Positions 7,599 through 15,885 of a DNA stretch of 64,000 nt are shown here, piece by piece. The translations under genes were made by a program, and so were the position numbers. Under the pieces are notes generated by a model that had not been told where the DNA came from, did not search any database, and worked only from the letters and a program-made list of their open reading frames with translations. Position 1 is the stretch's first letter. Each line of letters begins with the position of its first letter. This DNA comes from Priestia filamentosa. GTDB taxonomy: Bacteria > Bacillota > Bacilli > Bacillales > Bacillaceae_H. The stretch covers positions 992,001 through 1,056,000 of the forward strand of contig NZ_FXAJ01000002.1 of the NCBI RefSeq assembly GCF_900177535.1, read 5' to 3'.

Positions 7599-8507
7599 CT
7601 ATACATCTGATAAAATATTTGAAAATTCCACCTGCATTTTTTTAAAAAACATATTAGCAGCAATGGAAAAAACCTGATGCTTTTTCCAAACAATATTTAA
7701 GCCAGATTCAAGTCTAGGCTCTAAAGGTTTAAAACAAAGGTTACTATCACTAGACGTATCCACTATTTTATCAAGGGTTATAGCATAACCAAGGCCTTCT
7801 TCAACCATAATAGCAGCATTATAGGCAAGATTATATGTAGTGACAACATTTAATTTATCAAAATCTTCTCCAAACCAATCCGCGAATTCATTTTTGGAAT
7901 ATGTCTGTTTCATGGCTTGTCGTGAACAGATTAGTGGAACATTTAATAAATCCACTGCTTGAATAGTATTTTTAACAGCAAGGGGGCTGTCTTTCCTCAT
8001 TACAACTCCCCAAACATCTTTGGCTGGAATATTAATATAATTGTACCTTGATAAATCTGCGGGTTGAATTAAAATGCCAAAGTCAAGCAATCCCCTATCA
8101 AGTCGATCAGTCACGTCTTCTTCATTTCCACTGTAAAGGTGATACCGTATGTTGGGGTAATTTAACTGTAACTCTTTTACTACTCTTGCAATCTGTCTCA
8201 TAGCATCTGTTTCCCCACCACCTATGTAAACATCACCACTTATTGTTTCTTCCATAGAACTAAATTCTGCCTCTAATTTATCGACCATATCAACGATTTC
8301 TTCAGCTCTCTTTCGAAGAAGAATGCCTTCATCTGTAAGAATGATACTGTGACTACTACGAATGAATAGTTTTTTCCCTAACTTTTGTTCCAGCTCTTTT
8401 AATTGTCTTGATAACGTTGGTTGGGTAACATGTAGAAAATCAGCAGCTCTGGTGATGTTTCCTTCTCTTGCAACTGTCAGAAAATAACGCAACACTCTCA
8501 ATTCCAT
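7599..8507 (-). CDS. LysR family transcriptional regulator
   Basis: 302-residue LysR-type regulator of full length. The N-terminal winged helix-turn-helix spans about residues 1-60 (NITRAADFLHVTQPTLSRQ, then LGKKLFIRS), followed by a periplasmic-binding-like effector domain to the C-terminus. The start ATG at 8505-8507 has AAGGAGGA upstream. Its promoter contains the 15-mer element repeated before the truncated lysR paralogue at 6215. It points towards the SDR gene, and no intact divergent target remains on its other side (8508-8914), so its regulon may include the SDR, the hydrolase or itself. The effector is unknown. Confidence 0.9.
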   Translation of the reverse strand: MELRVLRYFLTVAREGNITRAADFLHVTQPTLSRQLKELEQKLGKKLFIRSSHSIILTDEGILLRKRAEEIVDMVDKLEAEFSSMEETISGDVYIGGGETDAMRQIARVVKELQLNYPNIRYHLYSGNEEDVTDRLDRGLLDFGILIQPADLSRYNYINIPAKDVWGVVMRKDSPLAVKNTIQAVDLLNVPLICSRQAMKQTYSKNEFADWFGEDFDKLNVVTTYNLAYNAAIMVEEGLGYAITLDKIVDTSSDSNLCFKPLEPRLESGLNIVWKKHQVFSIAANMFFKKMQVEFSNILSDV

Positions 8508-8571
8508 AAATAAATCCTCCTTATTATTGTTTTAGTATATACAACTTAGAAATGACTGTGAAGCATATGTA

Positions 8572-8586
8572 GATATAAGATATAAG
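8572..8586 (-). promoter_or_regulatory. Shared LysR-promoter element, copy 2
   Basis: GATATAAGATATAAG on the plus strand is CTTATATCTTATATC in the direction of the lysR gene, 64 bases before its ATG, identical in sequence and distance to copy 1 at 6136. The rest of the 8508-8914 gap holds no gene I can support. Confidence 0.6.
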
Positions 8587-8914
8587 CATTAGCTATATAA
8601 AAAAAGTACGCTAGAATAAATAACAAGAGAATTTATATGATGGCTTATATTCCGGACCTTTTGAAAATGCAGGAGAATTACAGCATTCCCAACCTAAAGA
8701 TAAGTGAATATTATAGTAATTTAACTTTAATCCATTAATAAAGTCAAAAGAGTAAGGCTATGGACCAGTTTTACGTAGATCTTAGCTGACCCACCTCTAA
8801 CATTTAAAGTATCACTATATCTTTTTAAAGAAATATTTAATACAAAGTTAGCTATATTACCAATTATACGAAGTAAAGAGATAAGAACAAGCAGATAGAA
8901 TAGGATGAGAGATT

Positions 8915-9172
8915 ATGTTGATGAAGAAGCTTATAGTTAAATTACCTCGAGGACTTCAAGCGAGACATACAGCTTTATTTGCACGCAAAGTGACTGCGTT
9001 TGAGAGTAAAATCATTCTTTCTAAAGATGGAAAAACCGCAGATGGAAAAGATATCATGAGGATTATGGATTTAGTAGTCAAGGAAGGAGATGAAATCACA
9101 CTACTGGTAGATGGGTGTGATGAACAGATGGCAATGGAGACTTTGGAAGTTTATCTTTTAAACATTTCATAA
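8915..9172 (+). CDS. HPr/Crh-like phosphocarrier-family protein
   Basis: 85-residue HPr-fold protein. In HPr the active site is G-I-H-A-R with His15; here it is GLQARHTALF, so the histidine is replaced by glutamine as in Crh, which cannot take part in sugar PTS transfer. The regulatory serine region (HPr/Crh K-S-I-M-G) reads K-D-I-M-R, so the Ser46 position is aspartate, as is the residue six further on. Crh with phosphorylated Ser46 is a CcpA co-effector, so this protein could be a permanently phospho-mimicking variant; that is inference. It is monocistronic, followed by a hairpin. ATG at 8915 or, less likely, 8921 is the start. Confidence 0.85.
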   Translation: MLMKKLIVKLPRGLQARHTALFARKVTAFESKIILSKDGKTADGKDIMRIMDLVVKEGDEITLLVDGCDEQMAMETLEVYLLNIS

Positions 9173-9225
9173 ATATAGTTAGCAAAATTCTATTGTTACC
9201 CGTTATTTTACTATTCCTGTTTTAC

Positions 9226-9305
9226 TTTTAGTTTACATAAAATAAATTATAAAACGTTACAGTACAACAAATAGGGAGACCCTTTAAAGATCTCCCTATT
9301 TCCCT
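9226..9305 (+). repeat. Dispersed repeat unit E with terminator
   Basis: The core TAGTTTACATAAAATAAATT (from 9229) is followed about 30 bases later by a hairpin: AAATAGGGAGA (9269-9279) with TCTCCCTATTT (9291-9301). The same core precedes hairpins at 11529, 16477, 21655 and 22907. It terminates the HPr-like gene. Confidence 0.6.
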
Positions 9306-9314
9306 ATGTTTTAA

Positions 9315-10166
9315 TTAGTGACGAAGCTTATCAATTTCATCCCGTGATAGGCCTGTAAGTTCACTTATAGTTTCACTGTCTATACCTTTTCGAATCATAC
9401 CTATGGCCATGTTTCTAATGGCCTCTTATTTTGGCTCGTTTTAATGCAGACTTTTCACCCAATAAGGCCTTTCTTCTCGCTTCATAAGCCAGTAAAACTT
9501 CAGGGTCTTGACTCACACGCTCCCATTCATCTATTGCTTTCTTCAGTACTTGATCTTCTTGCATCGCAATCTCCTTCAGTACTTGAGTGATTTCTTCATC
9601 TTCCGATGCTTCAAGTAATAATAGTCATCTTACTAATTGATCTTCTCGAGGATCTATCTCTCTTCTACGCCACATAATTAAAAGTTTAGGCAGTTCCATA
9701 AAATGAATTTCTAACATGTCCGTTAATAGTAATTTTTCTTCTCGTTCAGATAACTGGAAAACGGAATGATAATGATTGATATGAGACAAATAACGGAAGT
9801 TTACAATGTTAATGGTAATCGTTTGACATAGCTCACCACAGTCCATTCCTTCCTTCATCTGACTGCTATACATCTTGGACCAATAATAAAGCGTTCTTTT
9901 TTCCATATCATGCTTATATTGAGTTGAATTTCAATGTTTATACGAGTTCCATCTTCTAACCGAGCATGGACGTCCAAGATGGAGCGTTTATCTTCTTGAT
10001 TTGCTTGATTAAAGGGTGGATCTAATAAGTGAACGATCGTAATTTTCTTTTCCTCTGGTAAGCGAAGGGCTGCATTTAAAAAAGCAGCTAAAATAGATTC
10101 ATTTCCATGAGTCTCAAAAAGAGATTTAAAGGTAAAATCGACACGTAAATCTAAGCGCTTTATCAT
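9315..10166 (-). pseudogene. Rpn family nuclease/putative transposase, broken
   Basis: PD-(D/E)XK nuclease-family (Rpn, formerly transposase-31 type) gene of about 284 codons with at least three lesions. The N-terminus MIKRLDLRVDFTFKSLFETH and the nuclease core ILDVHARLEDGTRINIEIQ are in the first frame. A frameshift near 9900 moves to MEKRTLYYWSKMYSSQM. An in-frame TGA at 9625-9627 interrupts LVR-LLLLEASEDE. A second shift near 9425 separates KSALKRAKIRG from the tail MAIGMIRKGIDSETISELTG and DEIDKLRH (TAA at 9315). Intact members promote RecA-independent DNA recombination; this copy cannot. Confidence 0.88.
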
Positions 10167-10226
10167 TATGTTCTCCGTGGTTTCTTCTTTTCTTTTATTA
10201 TAACATGAGTTTTACTTTTTCCTCAT

Positions 10227-10245
10227 AAGTATACTTTTACGGACG
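10227..10245. repeat. AAGT-TACTTTTA palindromic repeat, copy 1
   Basis: AAGTATACTTTTACGGACG. Related copies are at 23077-23095 and 24677-24695, all in intergenic or decayed DNA. Confidence 0.4.
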
Positions 10246-10254
10246 GGTTGTTCA

Positions 10255-10580
10255 GCTATTCATTTGCTTGATTAAATGATTCTTTGTTTAGCTCTTCTTT
10301 CGTAGGTTTTCTTAGTTTAGCAATGTGTATAAAGTCACCTTTTACTTTTATTTTATATGTCTGCTGTACTATTTGCTTTTGAACTTCTAGCGTTAGCTGA
10401 AATTATTAAAGTTTTGGGTATTTGATACCAGTAAACACTTCTATCTAATCGGAATAGATAGCCTCATAATCACAATCCCCTCGTCTTACCATTTCCTCAA
10501 TTCTTACTTCACGATCATCAATTACATGTTCATGAAGCACTTATCCCTTCAGGATTAGTATGACAAGATTATCTTCCTTT
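10255..10580 (-). pseudogene. Degraded ORF, unrecognised family
   Basis: The minus strand shows protein-like segments in shifting frames: EHVIDDREVRIEEMVRRGDC, YEAIYSD, a stop, FTGIKYPKL, then after a shift LTLEVQKQIVQQTYKIKVKG and LRKPTKEELNKESFNQANE ending at TAG 10255-10257. Composition and regularity suggest a former gene of about 100 codons, but I do not recognise it and no start remains. It sits beside the broken Rpn gene in a decaying stretch. Confidence 0.4.
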
Positions 10581-10652
10581 TTTAGGAAGTTATGATAAAA
10601 TTAACGTGGGAATATGATTAGAAGGTCAACTGATTTACTGGGAGGAGTTCTT

Positions 10653-11342
10653 ATGAATTTGTATAAGGATAAAGGAAAAAGCTTATCCCAAAAAATAACT
10701 TTACTATTCCTTGAAACAATTATTTTAATTATAGGCGGATGGCTTTTATTATTTCAGGGTGGACAACAATTAAATAAATGGATTGGATGGGGGTTTTCAG
10801 AAAGTAATCATACACGAAATACTATCTTATTTATTTTGTTTTTAATTGTATATGGGCGTATGTATGTTACAATATTTTATCTATTAAAAAGAAAAATTCC
10901 ATGGGGGGAAGCTTTTACTATCCCTTTAGCTTTTTCGTTATATTATATTGGTTTTTCACTTTTTTCTCTAACGACTAATAAGTCTCTAACACTACTAGAT
11001 ATAATATATATTTTCCTATTCTTATTTGGTTCATTTCTTAACACCTATTCTGAACTGCAACGGAATGAATGGAAAAAGAACTCTGATAACACAGGGAAAT
11101 TGTATACCAAAGGGTTATTTAAATACTCCATGCACATCAATTACTTTGGAGATCTAGTTTGGGTAACAGCTTTAGCCTTATTTACTAGAACACCTTGGGC
11201 GATGACCATACCGATAATTTTGTTCTGCTTGTTTACTTTTTATAACATACCCCTTTTAGATAAGTATTTGTCAGAAAAATACGGAAGTCAATTTGACAAA
11301 TACAGTAGGGTTACAAAGAAATTCATTCCATTTATTTACTGA
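10653..11342 (+). CDS. DUF1295/isoprenylcysteine methyltransferase-like membrane protein
   Basis: About 229 residues with six or seven hydrophobic segments and the C-terminal motif GLFKYSMHINYFGDLVW, then KYLSEKYGSQFDKYSR. This is the pattern of DUF1295/steroid 5-alpha-reductase-like and isoprenylcysteine carboxyl methyltransferase-like proteins, in which the C-terminal part binds SAM or NADPH. Bacterial members are poorly characterised. ATG at 10653 has GGAGGAG 5 bases upstream and is preferred over the longer frame from 10614. It is a single-gene unit with its own terminator. Confidence 0.78.
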   Translation: MNLYKDKGKSLSQKITLLFLETIILIIGGWLLLFQGGQQLNKWIGWGFSESNHTRNTILFILFLIVYGRMYVTIFYLLKRKIPWGEAFTIPLAFSLYYIGFSLFSLTTNKSLTLLDIIYIFLFLFGSFLNTYSELQRNEWKKNSDNTGKLYTKGLFKYSMHINYFGDLVWVTALALFTRTPWAMTIPIILFCLFTFYNIPLLDKYLSEKYGSQFDKYSRVTKKFIPFIY

Positions 11343-11420
11343 ATATTATTCCCCTAGAACCTTTACAGATACCATTCACTTTGTTCAATTACAGGACGCT
11401 TTAATAGAGCAATGAAAAAC

Positions 11421-11464
11421 GCCTAACTTCTTCGCATTACATTGAGAAATTAGGCTTATTTTTA
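11421..11464 (+). terminator. Terminator after DUF1295 gene
   Basis: GCCTAA..TTCT (from 11421) pairs with AGAA..TTAGGC (ending 11455), one internal mismatch, followed by TTATTTTTA. Confidence 0.8.
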
Positions 11465-11528
11465 ATATTGAAATTTCCTTAACGTTGTAAATCCACATTT
11501 TCCTGACGCTCCCCCCATATACAAAATT

Positions 11529-11605
11529 AGTTTACATAATAGATCTTACAGGAAGTAAAAAAGCGTAAACCCATTGAGTAATAACGGTTTTACGCTTTTT
11601 CTTTT
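11529..11605. repeat. Dispersed repeat unit A with terminator
   Basis: TAGTTTACATAATAGATCTT (11529-11548) is followed by ACAGGAAGTAAA, then the hairpin AAAAAAGCGTAAAC (11556 on) with GGTTTTACGCTTTTT (to 11600). The hairpin stem matches the one at 2271-2314. It lies between the DUF1295 gene and the convergent yfkO-like gene and could stop both. Confidence 0.65.
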
Positions 11606-11688
11606 CTCTTTGTTACACTTTTATAGTTATATAATAAGGGCATTAATATAAGGCATGGCAAAGCTATCACGCCTTATATTTTTATGTG

Positions 11689-12360
11689 TTATTTTACCCA
11701 CTGCACGACCTGATCCATACTTCTTCTTGTCTTTTCACGCTTAGGTTCATGAATCCGGTAGCCAAACGCTACCATAACGGAAATATCATATTTAGCTTCT
11801 TCCAGTAGACCTTCTTCTTTTAAAATTTCATGGACTTGATCATAATTAAACCCTTCAATTGGACAAGAATCGATACCAATTTGAGCAGCCGACGTCATCA
11901 TATTTCCAAGTGCAATGTATGATTGTTTACTTGCCCAGTCAAATAAAGCTCGTTCGCTTTCAAACAAATGAAAGTCATTCTCTTGGAAGTCCTTATAGCG
12001 AGGCATTAATGTTTTTAATACATCGTCTGGCACTTTTTTTACATTCTTTTGAAGATCTAAAACGTATTCAGAATCGTATCTTGCATCTGTGCGAGCAAGG
12101 ATAATAACGAAATGACTGGCTGTAGGGATTTGACCTTGTGCTCCCCAAGAAACAGCTTTTAATTTCTTTTTCAAATCGTCATTTTCAATAACCAAAAACT
12201 TCCATGGTTCATACCCTACTGAGCTTGGAGATAAGCGACCCGTTTCTAAAATAAATTGAAAATCTTCATCGGAAATTTTCTTGGTTGGATCAAATTCTTT
12301 TGTGGCATGACGAAATGTAAATGCGTCTAAAATTTCTTGTTTCTTATCTTTGTTGTTCAT
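11689..12360 (-). CDS. yfkO: NAD(P)H-dependent nitroreductase, YfkO-like
   Basis: 223-residue nitroreductase-family flavoprotein. Family hallmarks are RHATKEFDPTKKI near residue 17, TGRLSPSSVGYEPWKF near residue 40 (FMN phosphate and ring contacts), the central helix SYIALGNMMTSAAQIGIDSC, and PIEGFNYDQV. It closely resembles B. subtilis YfkO (HypO), which is induced through the redox-sensing DUF24 regulator HypR under disulfide stress. The enzymes reduce nitro and quinone compounds with NAD(P)H. It stands alone, convergent with the DUF1295 gene. A dyad at 12526-12550 far upstream may be a DUF24/HxlR-type operator. No such regulator gene is in the window. Confidence 0.9.
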   Translation of the reverse strand: MNNKDKKQEILDAFTFRHATKEFDPTKKISDEDFQFILETGRLSPSSVGYEPWKFLVIENDDLKKKLKAVSWGAQGQIPTASHFVIILARTDARYDSEYVLDLQKNVKKVPDDVLKTLMPRYKDFQENDFHLFESERALFDWASKQSYIALGNMMTSAAQIGIDSCPIEGFNYDQVHEILKEEGLLEEAKYDISVMVAFGYRIHEPKREKTRRSMDQVVQWVK

Positions 12361-12525
12361 ATGAAATCAATCCTTCTTTAAATATTAAGTAAAGAACCAT
12401 TTAAAGGAATCTTTTCTCTCTATAGCGTGCAACTAAAGACTAGTCAACATGCAATTTTATATAATTTCCGTTTGTACATTTATAATAAATCCTATAAAAC
12501 GCCTGAACAAGTACGCACATTTTTG

Positions 12526-12550
12526 TGGTATAGTATACTTTTTTATACCA
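12526..12550. promoter_or_regulatory. Inverted repeat upstream of yfkO
   Basis: TGGTATA (12526-12532) and TATACCA (12544-12550) flank an 11-base centre that itself contains GTATAC. TATA-rich dyads of this kind resemble operators of DUF24/HxlR regulators. It lies about 170 bases before the yfkO start in an otherwise empty 360-base gap, so its target is uncertain. Confidence 0.4.
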
Positions 12551-12694
12551 ATATACATGTTTATAGTGTCTTAAGAGGGAATTTTATAAAAAGTTAGAAA
12601 TGATGAAATAAAGTAGATAAAGTTTTGCTATTGTTTCAGAGAGTATTTTACTCTAATATACTTAATCAACATAATACAAATTATCGGCAGAAAC

Positions 12695-12724
12695 AAAAAA
12701 GCCCCATTATAAAAAGGGGCTTTT
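12695..12724. terminator. Terminator of GNAT gene
   Basis: AAAAAAGCCCC (12695-12705) pairs with GGGGCTTTT (12716-12724). On the minus strand the stem is followed by a T run, immediately after the stop codon of the acetyltransferase gene. Confidence 0.85.
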
Positions 12725-13506
12725 CATTTTAATACATATAAGGCATAATTCTCCTCATTAAAAAATCCTAGTTTATTGGCTAACACTTTTGATGATTCAT
12801 TATTAATATCACAATCCCAAGCAGGTAGAACATTTTTGTCTAAACATTGCTTTATAAACTCCTGCCCTACTATGGTTCCTAAGCCTTGCCCTCTATAGTT
12901 AGGATTCGTAATAATATCTATTTCAGCCGTCTTCCCACTGTGAAATATGGAAACACATTCTGCTACAATATTCTCTCTATCCATAATACAAACACCTAAA
13001 CCATTTTTATTAAAGTTACTCTCTGTTCCCCAATACTCCAATATATATGATTCATTGAAGTTGTCGCTTTTCCTTAAGATATTAGGATTAAAGGTTTTTA
13101 AATGATAGGAATTTGGCAGGTTATATTTAGAATCAAATGTTGAAGAAACAAATTTATACTTAGAACGCCTCATTTTTTGTACATAAGGTTTAAATGTACC
13201 ATCAAAAAAAGACTCCCATTCAGTTGATGGAGTAAAAACAGTAAATCGTTGCTCTTTACCATAAATATTCTCCATAAAATAGCTATGAAAAGCTTTATTA
13301 AACATCGAATCATTTGCTTTACCAAATACAAGATAGATGCCTGAATGTGTTCTAAGAAATCCTGATGATGGATTTACAATATCATTTATGTAAATCGATC
13401 CTTGAATAATATGATTGGCAATAGCAAAAGCAAATGTTGGAGTCTTAAATGATTCTTCTAAAACATTATGTATCTTACCGTAATCTTTTGGTTCTAAGCA
13501 ATACAT
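12724..13506 (-). CDS. GNAT family N-acetyltransferase
   Basis: 260-residue protein of the larger GNAT type (GNAT_acetyltran). The N-terminal 130 residues are unlike the core. The acetyl-CoA pyrophosphate loop NYRGQGLGTIVG is near residue 204, after a beta strand with AEIDIITNP, and the C-terminal part has DINNESSKVLANKLGF, typical for motif B. Substrate unknown. The ribosome site is a run of nine G (13510-13518 on the plus strand as C) followed by AAG and ATG, which is unusual and could vary in length. A terminator follows directly. Confidence 0.85.
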   Translation of the reverse strand: MYCLEPKDYGKIHNVLEESFKTPTFAFAIANHIIQGSIYINDIVNPSSGFLRTHSGIYLVFGKANDSMFNKAFHSYFMENIYGKEQRFTVFTPSTEWESFFDGTFKPYVQKMRRSKYKFVSSTFDSKYNLPNSYHLKTFNPNILRKSDNFNESYILEYWGTESNFNKNGLGVCIMDRENIVAECVSIFHSGKTAEIDIITNPNYRGQGLGTIVGQEFIKQCLDKNVLPAWDCDINNESSKVLANKLGFFNEENYALYVLK

Positions 13507-13610
13507 CTTCCCCCCCCCTTTTTTATTAAAAATAATATCATATAAAATCTTCTACGGAATGAAAATACTGCGCCTACCTAGTTAGCATAAAATACAAAAA
13601 CAGAAGTTAG

Positions 13611-13973
13611 CTATTGGATTCTTTTATTTTCATCAGGTATATTGTTAAAGACATCTTCCTCTGTATCAAATCCCTCGGGATTCCAACATTCCTCTGGATA
13701 TCCTTCTTCCTCAAATACTGTTCTTAAATGTTCAATGGCTTCATACCAAGTATCAAATTGCGAAAAGGAATATGGAGGATGACCTTCATCATTCCAAACA
13801 ATCCATGTCTCCTTTGATAATCGTGTGGCATAATAAGAAGCATCAGGAGGGATTCGAAAGACTTCAAACGTACTCTCCATGACTTCATTCCAGGATGCAA
13901 AACCTAATTGCTTCGCAAAATCCTTATAGTTTCCACTCGAAAATGTTTTGAGGAATTTAAAGATACGGTCCAT
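13611..13973 (-). CDS. Hypothetical acidic protein (120 aa)
   Basis: No family recognised. The protein is acidic and aromatic-rich: N-terminal helix MDRIFKFLKTF, then DFAKQLGFASWNEVMEST, a beta-like stretch SKETWIVWNDEG, and an acidic tail GFDTEEDVFNNIPDENKR. No signal peptide or membrane segment. The ribosome site is GGGGGAAAGG. It is the last of a same-strand series of small genes (15.9 to 13.6 kb) with gaps of about 80 to 170 bases. Size and acidity would fit an immunity or antitoxin-like protein, but nothing in the sequence proves that. Confidence 0.65.
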   Translation of the reverse strand: MDRIFKFLKTFSSGNYKDFAKQLGFASWNEVMESTFEVFRIPPDASYYATRLSKETWIVWNDEGHPPYSFSQFDTWYEAIEHLRTVFEEEGYPEECWNPEGFDTEEDVFNNIPDENKRIQ

Positions 13974-14060
13974 TAATTCCTTTCCCCCTTTTTAGCATTT
14001 AATCTATAACATATAAAAACTTAGTTACATAAGCTAAGTTATAAGAAGTAAATTAACTCT

Positions 14061-14549
14061 TCATTTTTCATCCGACCAAGGACTATACTTTTTTAGTTGA
14101 TTTTTAGCTTCTCTAATGATCTCTTGAAGCAGCACTTCCTCTGTTACTTCTAAGTCATTATCCTCATACTGAAAATTATCGATCAAATCACTTATATAAA
14201 CCCAGGCTACTAGCTCTTCGGGACAGTCCAGTTCGCAAAACATATTATACAGTTCATAAGCTTCCGTTATAGCCATGTCTTCATCTTGTGTAATTTTTTG
14301 AAGTCGCGTATAGATCATGTAATCTATACATTCTTGTTCAGAGGGGATAGTTATTTTTAATTCTCCTATAGCCCGTTTAAAGTACTCTTCAACCTCAAAT
14401 ATATTATATGGGCTTTGAAGGGATGCTAAGATGTAAAGGGATGGAGATTCATAATCCTTCTCTAGCATGCAAAGGGCCCAAGGTAAATAATGTTGTTCTG
14501 CTGTTACATTATTTCTGTAAATATCATAAAAGAGTTTCCGTGTATCCAT
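14061..14549 (-). CDS. Hypothetical acidic helical protein (162 aa)
   Basis: Not recognised. It is predicted mainly helical and very acidic, with segments VEEYFKRAIGELKITIP, AITEAYELYNMFCELDCPEE and LEVTEEVLLQEIIREAKN. No membrane segment. An AAAAGAGATG-like ribosome site precedes the ATG. It lies between two other unknown small genes on the same strand, and the arrangement recalls orphan immunity-gene clusters in bacilli. Alternative: a soluble regulatory or storage-type protein. Low certainty beyond being a gene. Confidence 0.65.
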   Translation of the reverse strand: MDTRKLFYDIYRNNVTAEQHYLPWALCMLEKDYESPSLYILASLQSPYNIFEVEEYFKRAIGELKITIPSEQECIDYMIYTRLQKITQDEDMAITEAYELYNMFCELDCPEELVAWVYISDLIDNFQYEDNDLEVTEEVLLQEIIREAKNQLKKYSPWSDEK

Positions 14550-14631
14550 AATTCATCTCTTTTCTAAATTCTTTTAAATTCCTTTTAGATATATGCAATT
14601 TATTAAGGTTAAAATGATTTTAAGATTGACC

Positions 14632-15069
14632 TTAGATTACCCAAGGCACTTCTATCTCAAAATTCAGCTGAAGGACAGGATTAGTGAATCCATCAGGAAC
14701 GAATTCTAAATCATTTGAAAAACTAACCTTTAGAGTATTGCTTATTTCAATGACTTCATCCGTCCCTATGGCTTCAGTAATGCATTCAGGAGAGATTATA
14801 CCTACAATATGATAGCAGCCGATATATAAGTGTAACCCATTCTCTTCAGGTTCAAAATGAGAAACATGATTACATTTTGAAGGATTAACACCTAATCTAT
14901 TAAAAATTTGAAACTCTACTTCTGATAGAGATTCCATAGCCTGATAAAAGTTTAAGCAATATAAACAACCACATAAATCCCAATCATTTAAATATTGTTT
15001 TTTAGTTCCTTCAATATCAATTTCCAAAATCCAATTGTTTATTTTTATCGTTTGGTACAAGGTCTTCAC
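14632..15069 (-). CDS. Hypothetical protein with CGC-C motif (145 aa)
   Basis: Not recognised as a named family. The distinctive stretch WDLCGCLYCLNFYQAM has three cysteines (CGC..C), and HVSHFEPEENGLHLYIGCYH follows; the C-terminal half is beta-rich. Metal binding is possible but unproven. It starts at GTG (15067-15069), with AGAGGA very close upstream; TTG four codons in is an alternative. It belongs to the same-strand series of small unknown genes. Confidence 0.65.
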   Translation of the reverse strand: MKTLYQTIKINNWILEIDIEGTKKQYLNDWDLCGCLYCLNFYQAMESLSEVEFQIFNRLGVNPSKCNHVSHFEPEENGLHLYIGCYHIVGIISPECITEAIGTDEVIEISNTLKVSFSNDLEFVPDGFTNPVLQLNFEIEVPWVI

Positions 15070-15157
15070 TTCCTCTTCTCGTCTTTACAAAATTTAAATT
15101 GTACATATTAGACAATAATAGCTAACCTCTAGTTATTTAGTTTGAAATACAACAAAA

Positions 15158-15201
15158 AAGAGGGTAAATTGTTATATAGTAAATCATCTATATCCCCTCT
15201 T
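15158..15201 (-). terminator. Terminator downstream of DUF3885 gene
   Basis: AAGAGG(G) at 15158-15164 pairs with (C)CCTCTT at 15195-15201, with an inner TATATAG/CTATAT stem. On the minus strand a T run follows. It lies 40 bases beyond the end of the DUF3885 pseudogene. Confidence 0.65.
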
Positions 15202-15240
15202 AAATAAAGGGACATAGATATTTATATTACTTTATCTAAA

Positions 15241-15885
15241 TTAGAATTGTCTGTCAGCTTCATCTATCCAATGGTAGTATTTTTTATAAAGAGGATGTAT
15301 TCGTTCTACATCGAGAGCGATAAGTTCACACCCTCGGTCATCGTAGACAAAGAAAATAATGTCTTTTGTAATGTTTACAAAGAAAACATCAGGATAACCA
15401 ACGGGGTAACCTCCGAACTTTGGTTTTAATGGAAAGTCTTCATTACTTGCTGCTTTTAGTAATTCATTTACACGTATATCCTTACGTTTGCATAGTAGAG
15501 AAAATTGTTACATCTCGTATTCTTCTGCTTTATCTACCTCGAATGGGTAAGGGTATGTCTTCACCTGAATTTGATTTAAATAACGTTTATGCTTAAGAAA
15601 CGGTTGATATACCTTCAACTTCCTTGGGTATTTCCCTTCCGTTTTATGCTTGTATACATTTGTTACAAGAAATAAATCATCATTTGGTTCAAATAATTCA
15701 TTAAAGATGGTAAAAGTTTGTTTATATACAAGTCTAAATAGATCCAGATTCAGTTCGTTATTTTCTTTAAATTGATAAATATCCTTACCAAGTGAAAAGT
15801 GGATTCCAGTGTTCCATTGATAATAAATACTAGGAACTAATTCGAGAGTTGGAAACTTTATCTCTAAATAATCCTTTATTTTCAT
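15241..15885 (-). pseudogene. DUF3885 protein with internal stop codon
   Basis: A 214-codon frame interrupted once by TAA at 15508-15510. Before the stop: LNLDLFRLVYKQTFTIFNEL, LFLVTNVYKHK and TYPYPFEVDKAEEYEM. After it, in the same frame: QFSLLCKRKDIRVNELLKA, FGGYPVGYPDVFFVN, DDRGCELIALDVERI and HWIDEADRQF. This is full-length DUF3885, a family common in several copies in bacilli and of unknown function, with an immunity-like genomic distribution. Intact relatives have Gln (CAA) where TAA stands, so one C-to-T change explains it. Without readthrough only 125 residues are made. Confidence 0.85.

Noticed and set aside
9315-10166. Active mobile element
   Set aside because: The Rpn gene has three inactivating lesions and no terminal inverted repeats or target duplications were seen around it.
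15247-15429. Plus-strand 60-codon ORF
   Set aside because: Shadow of the DUF3885 reading frame on the other strand.
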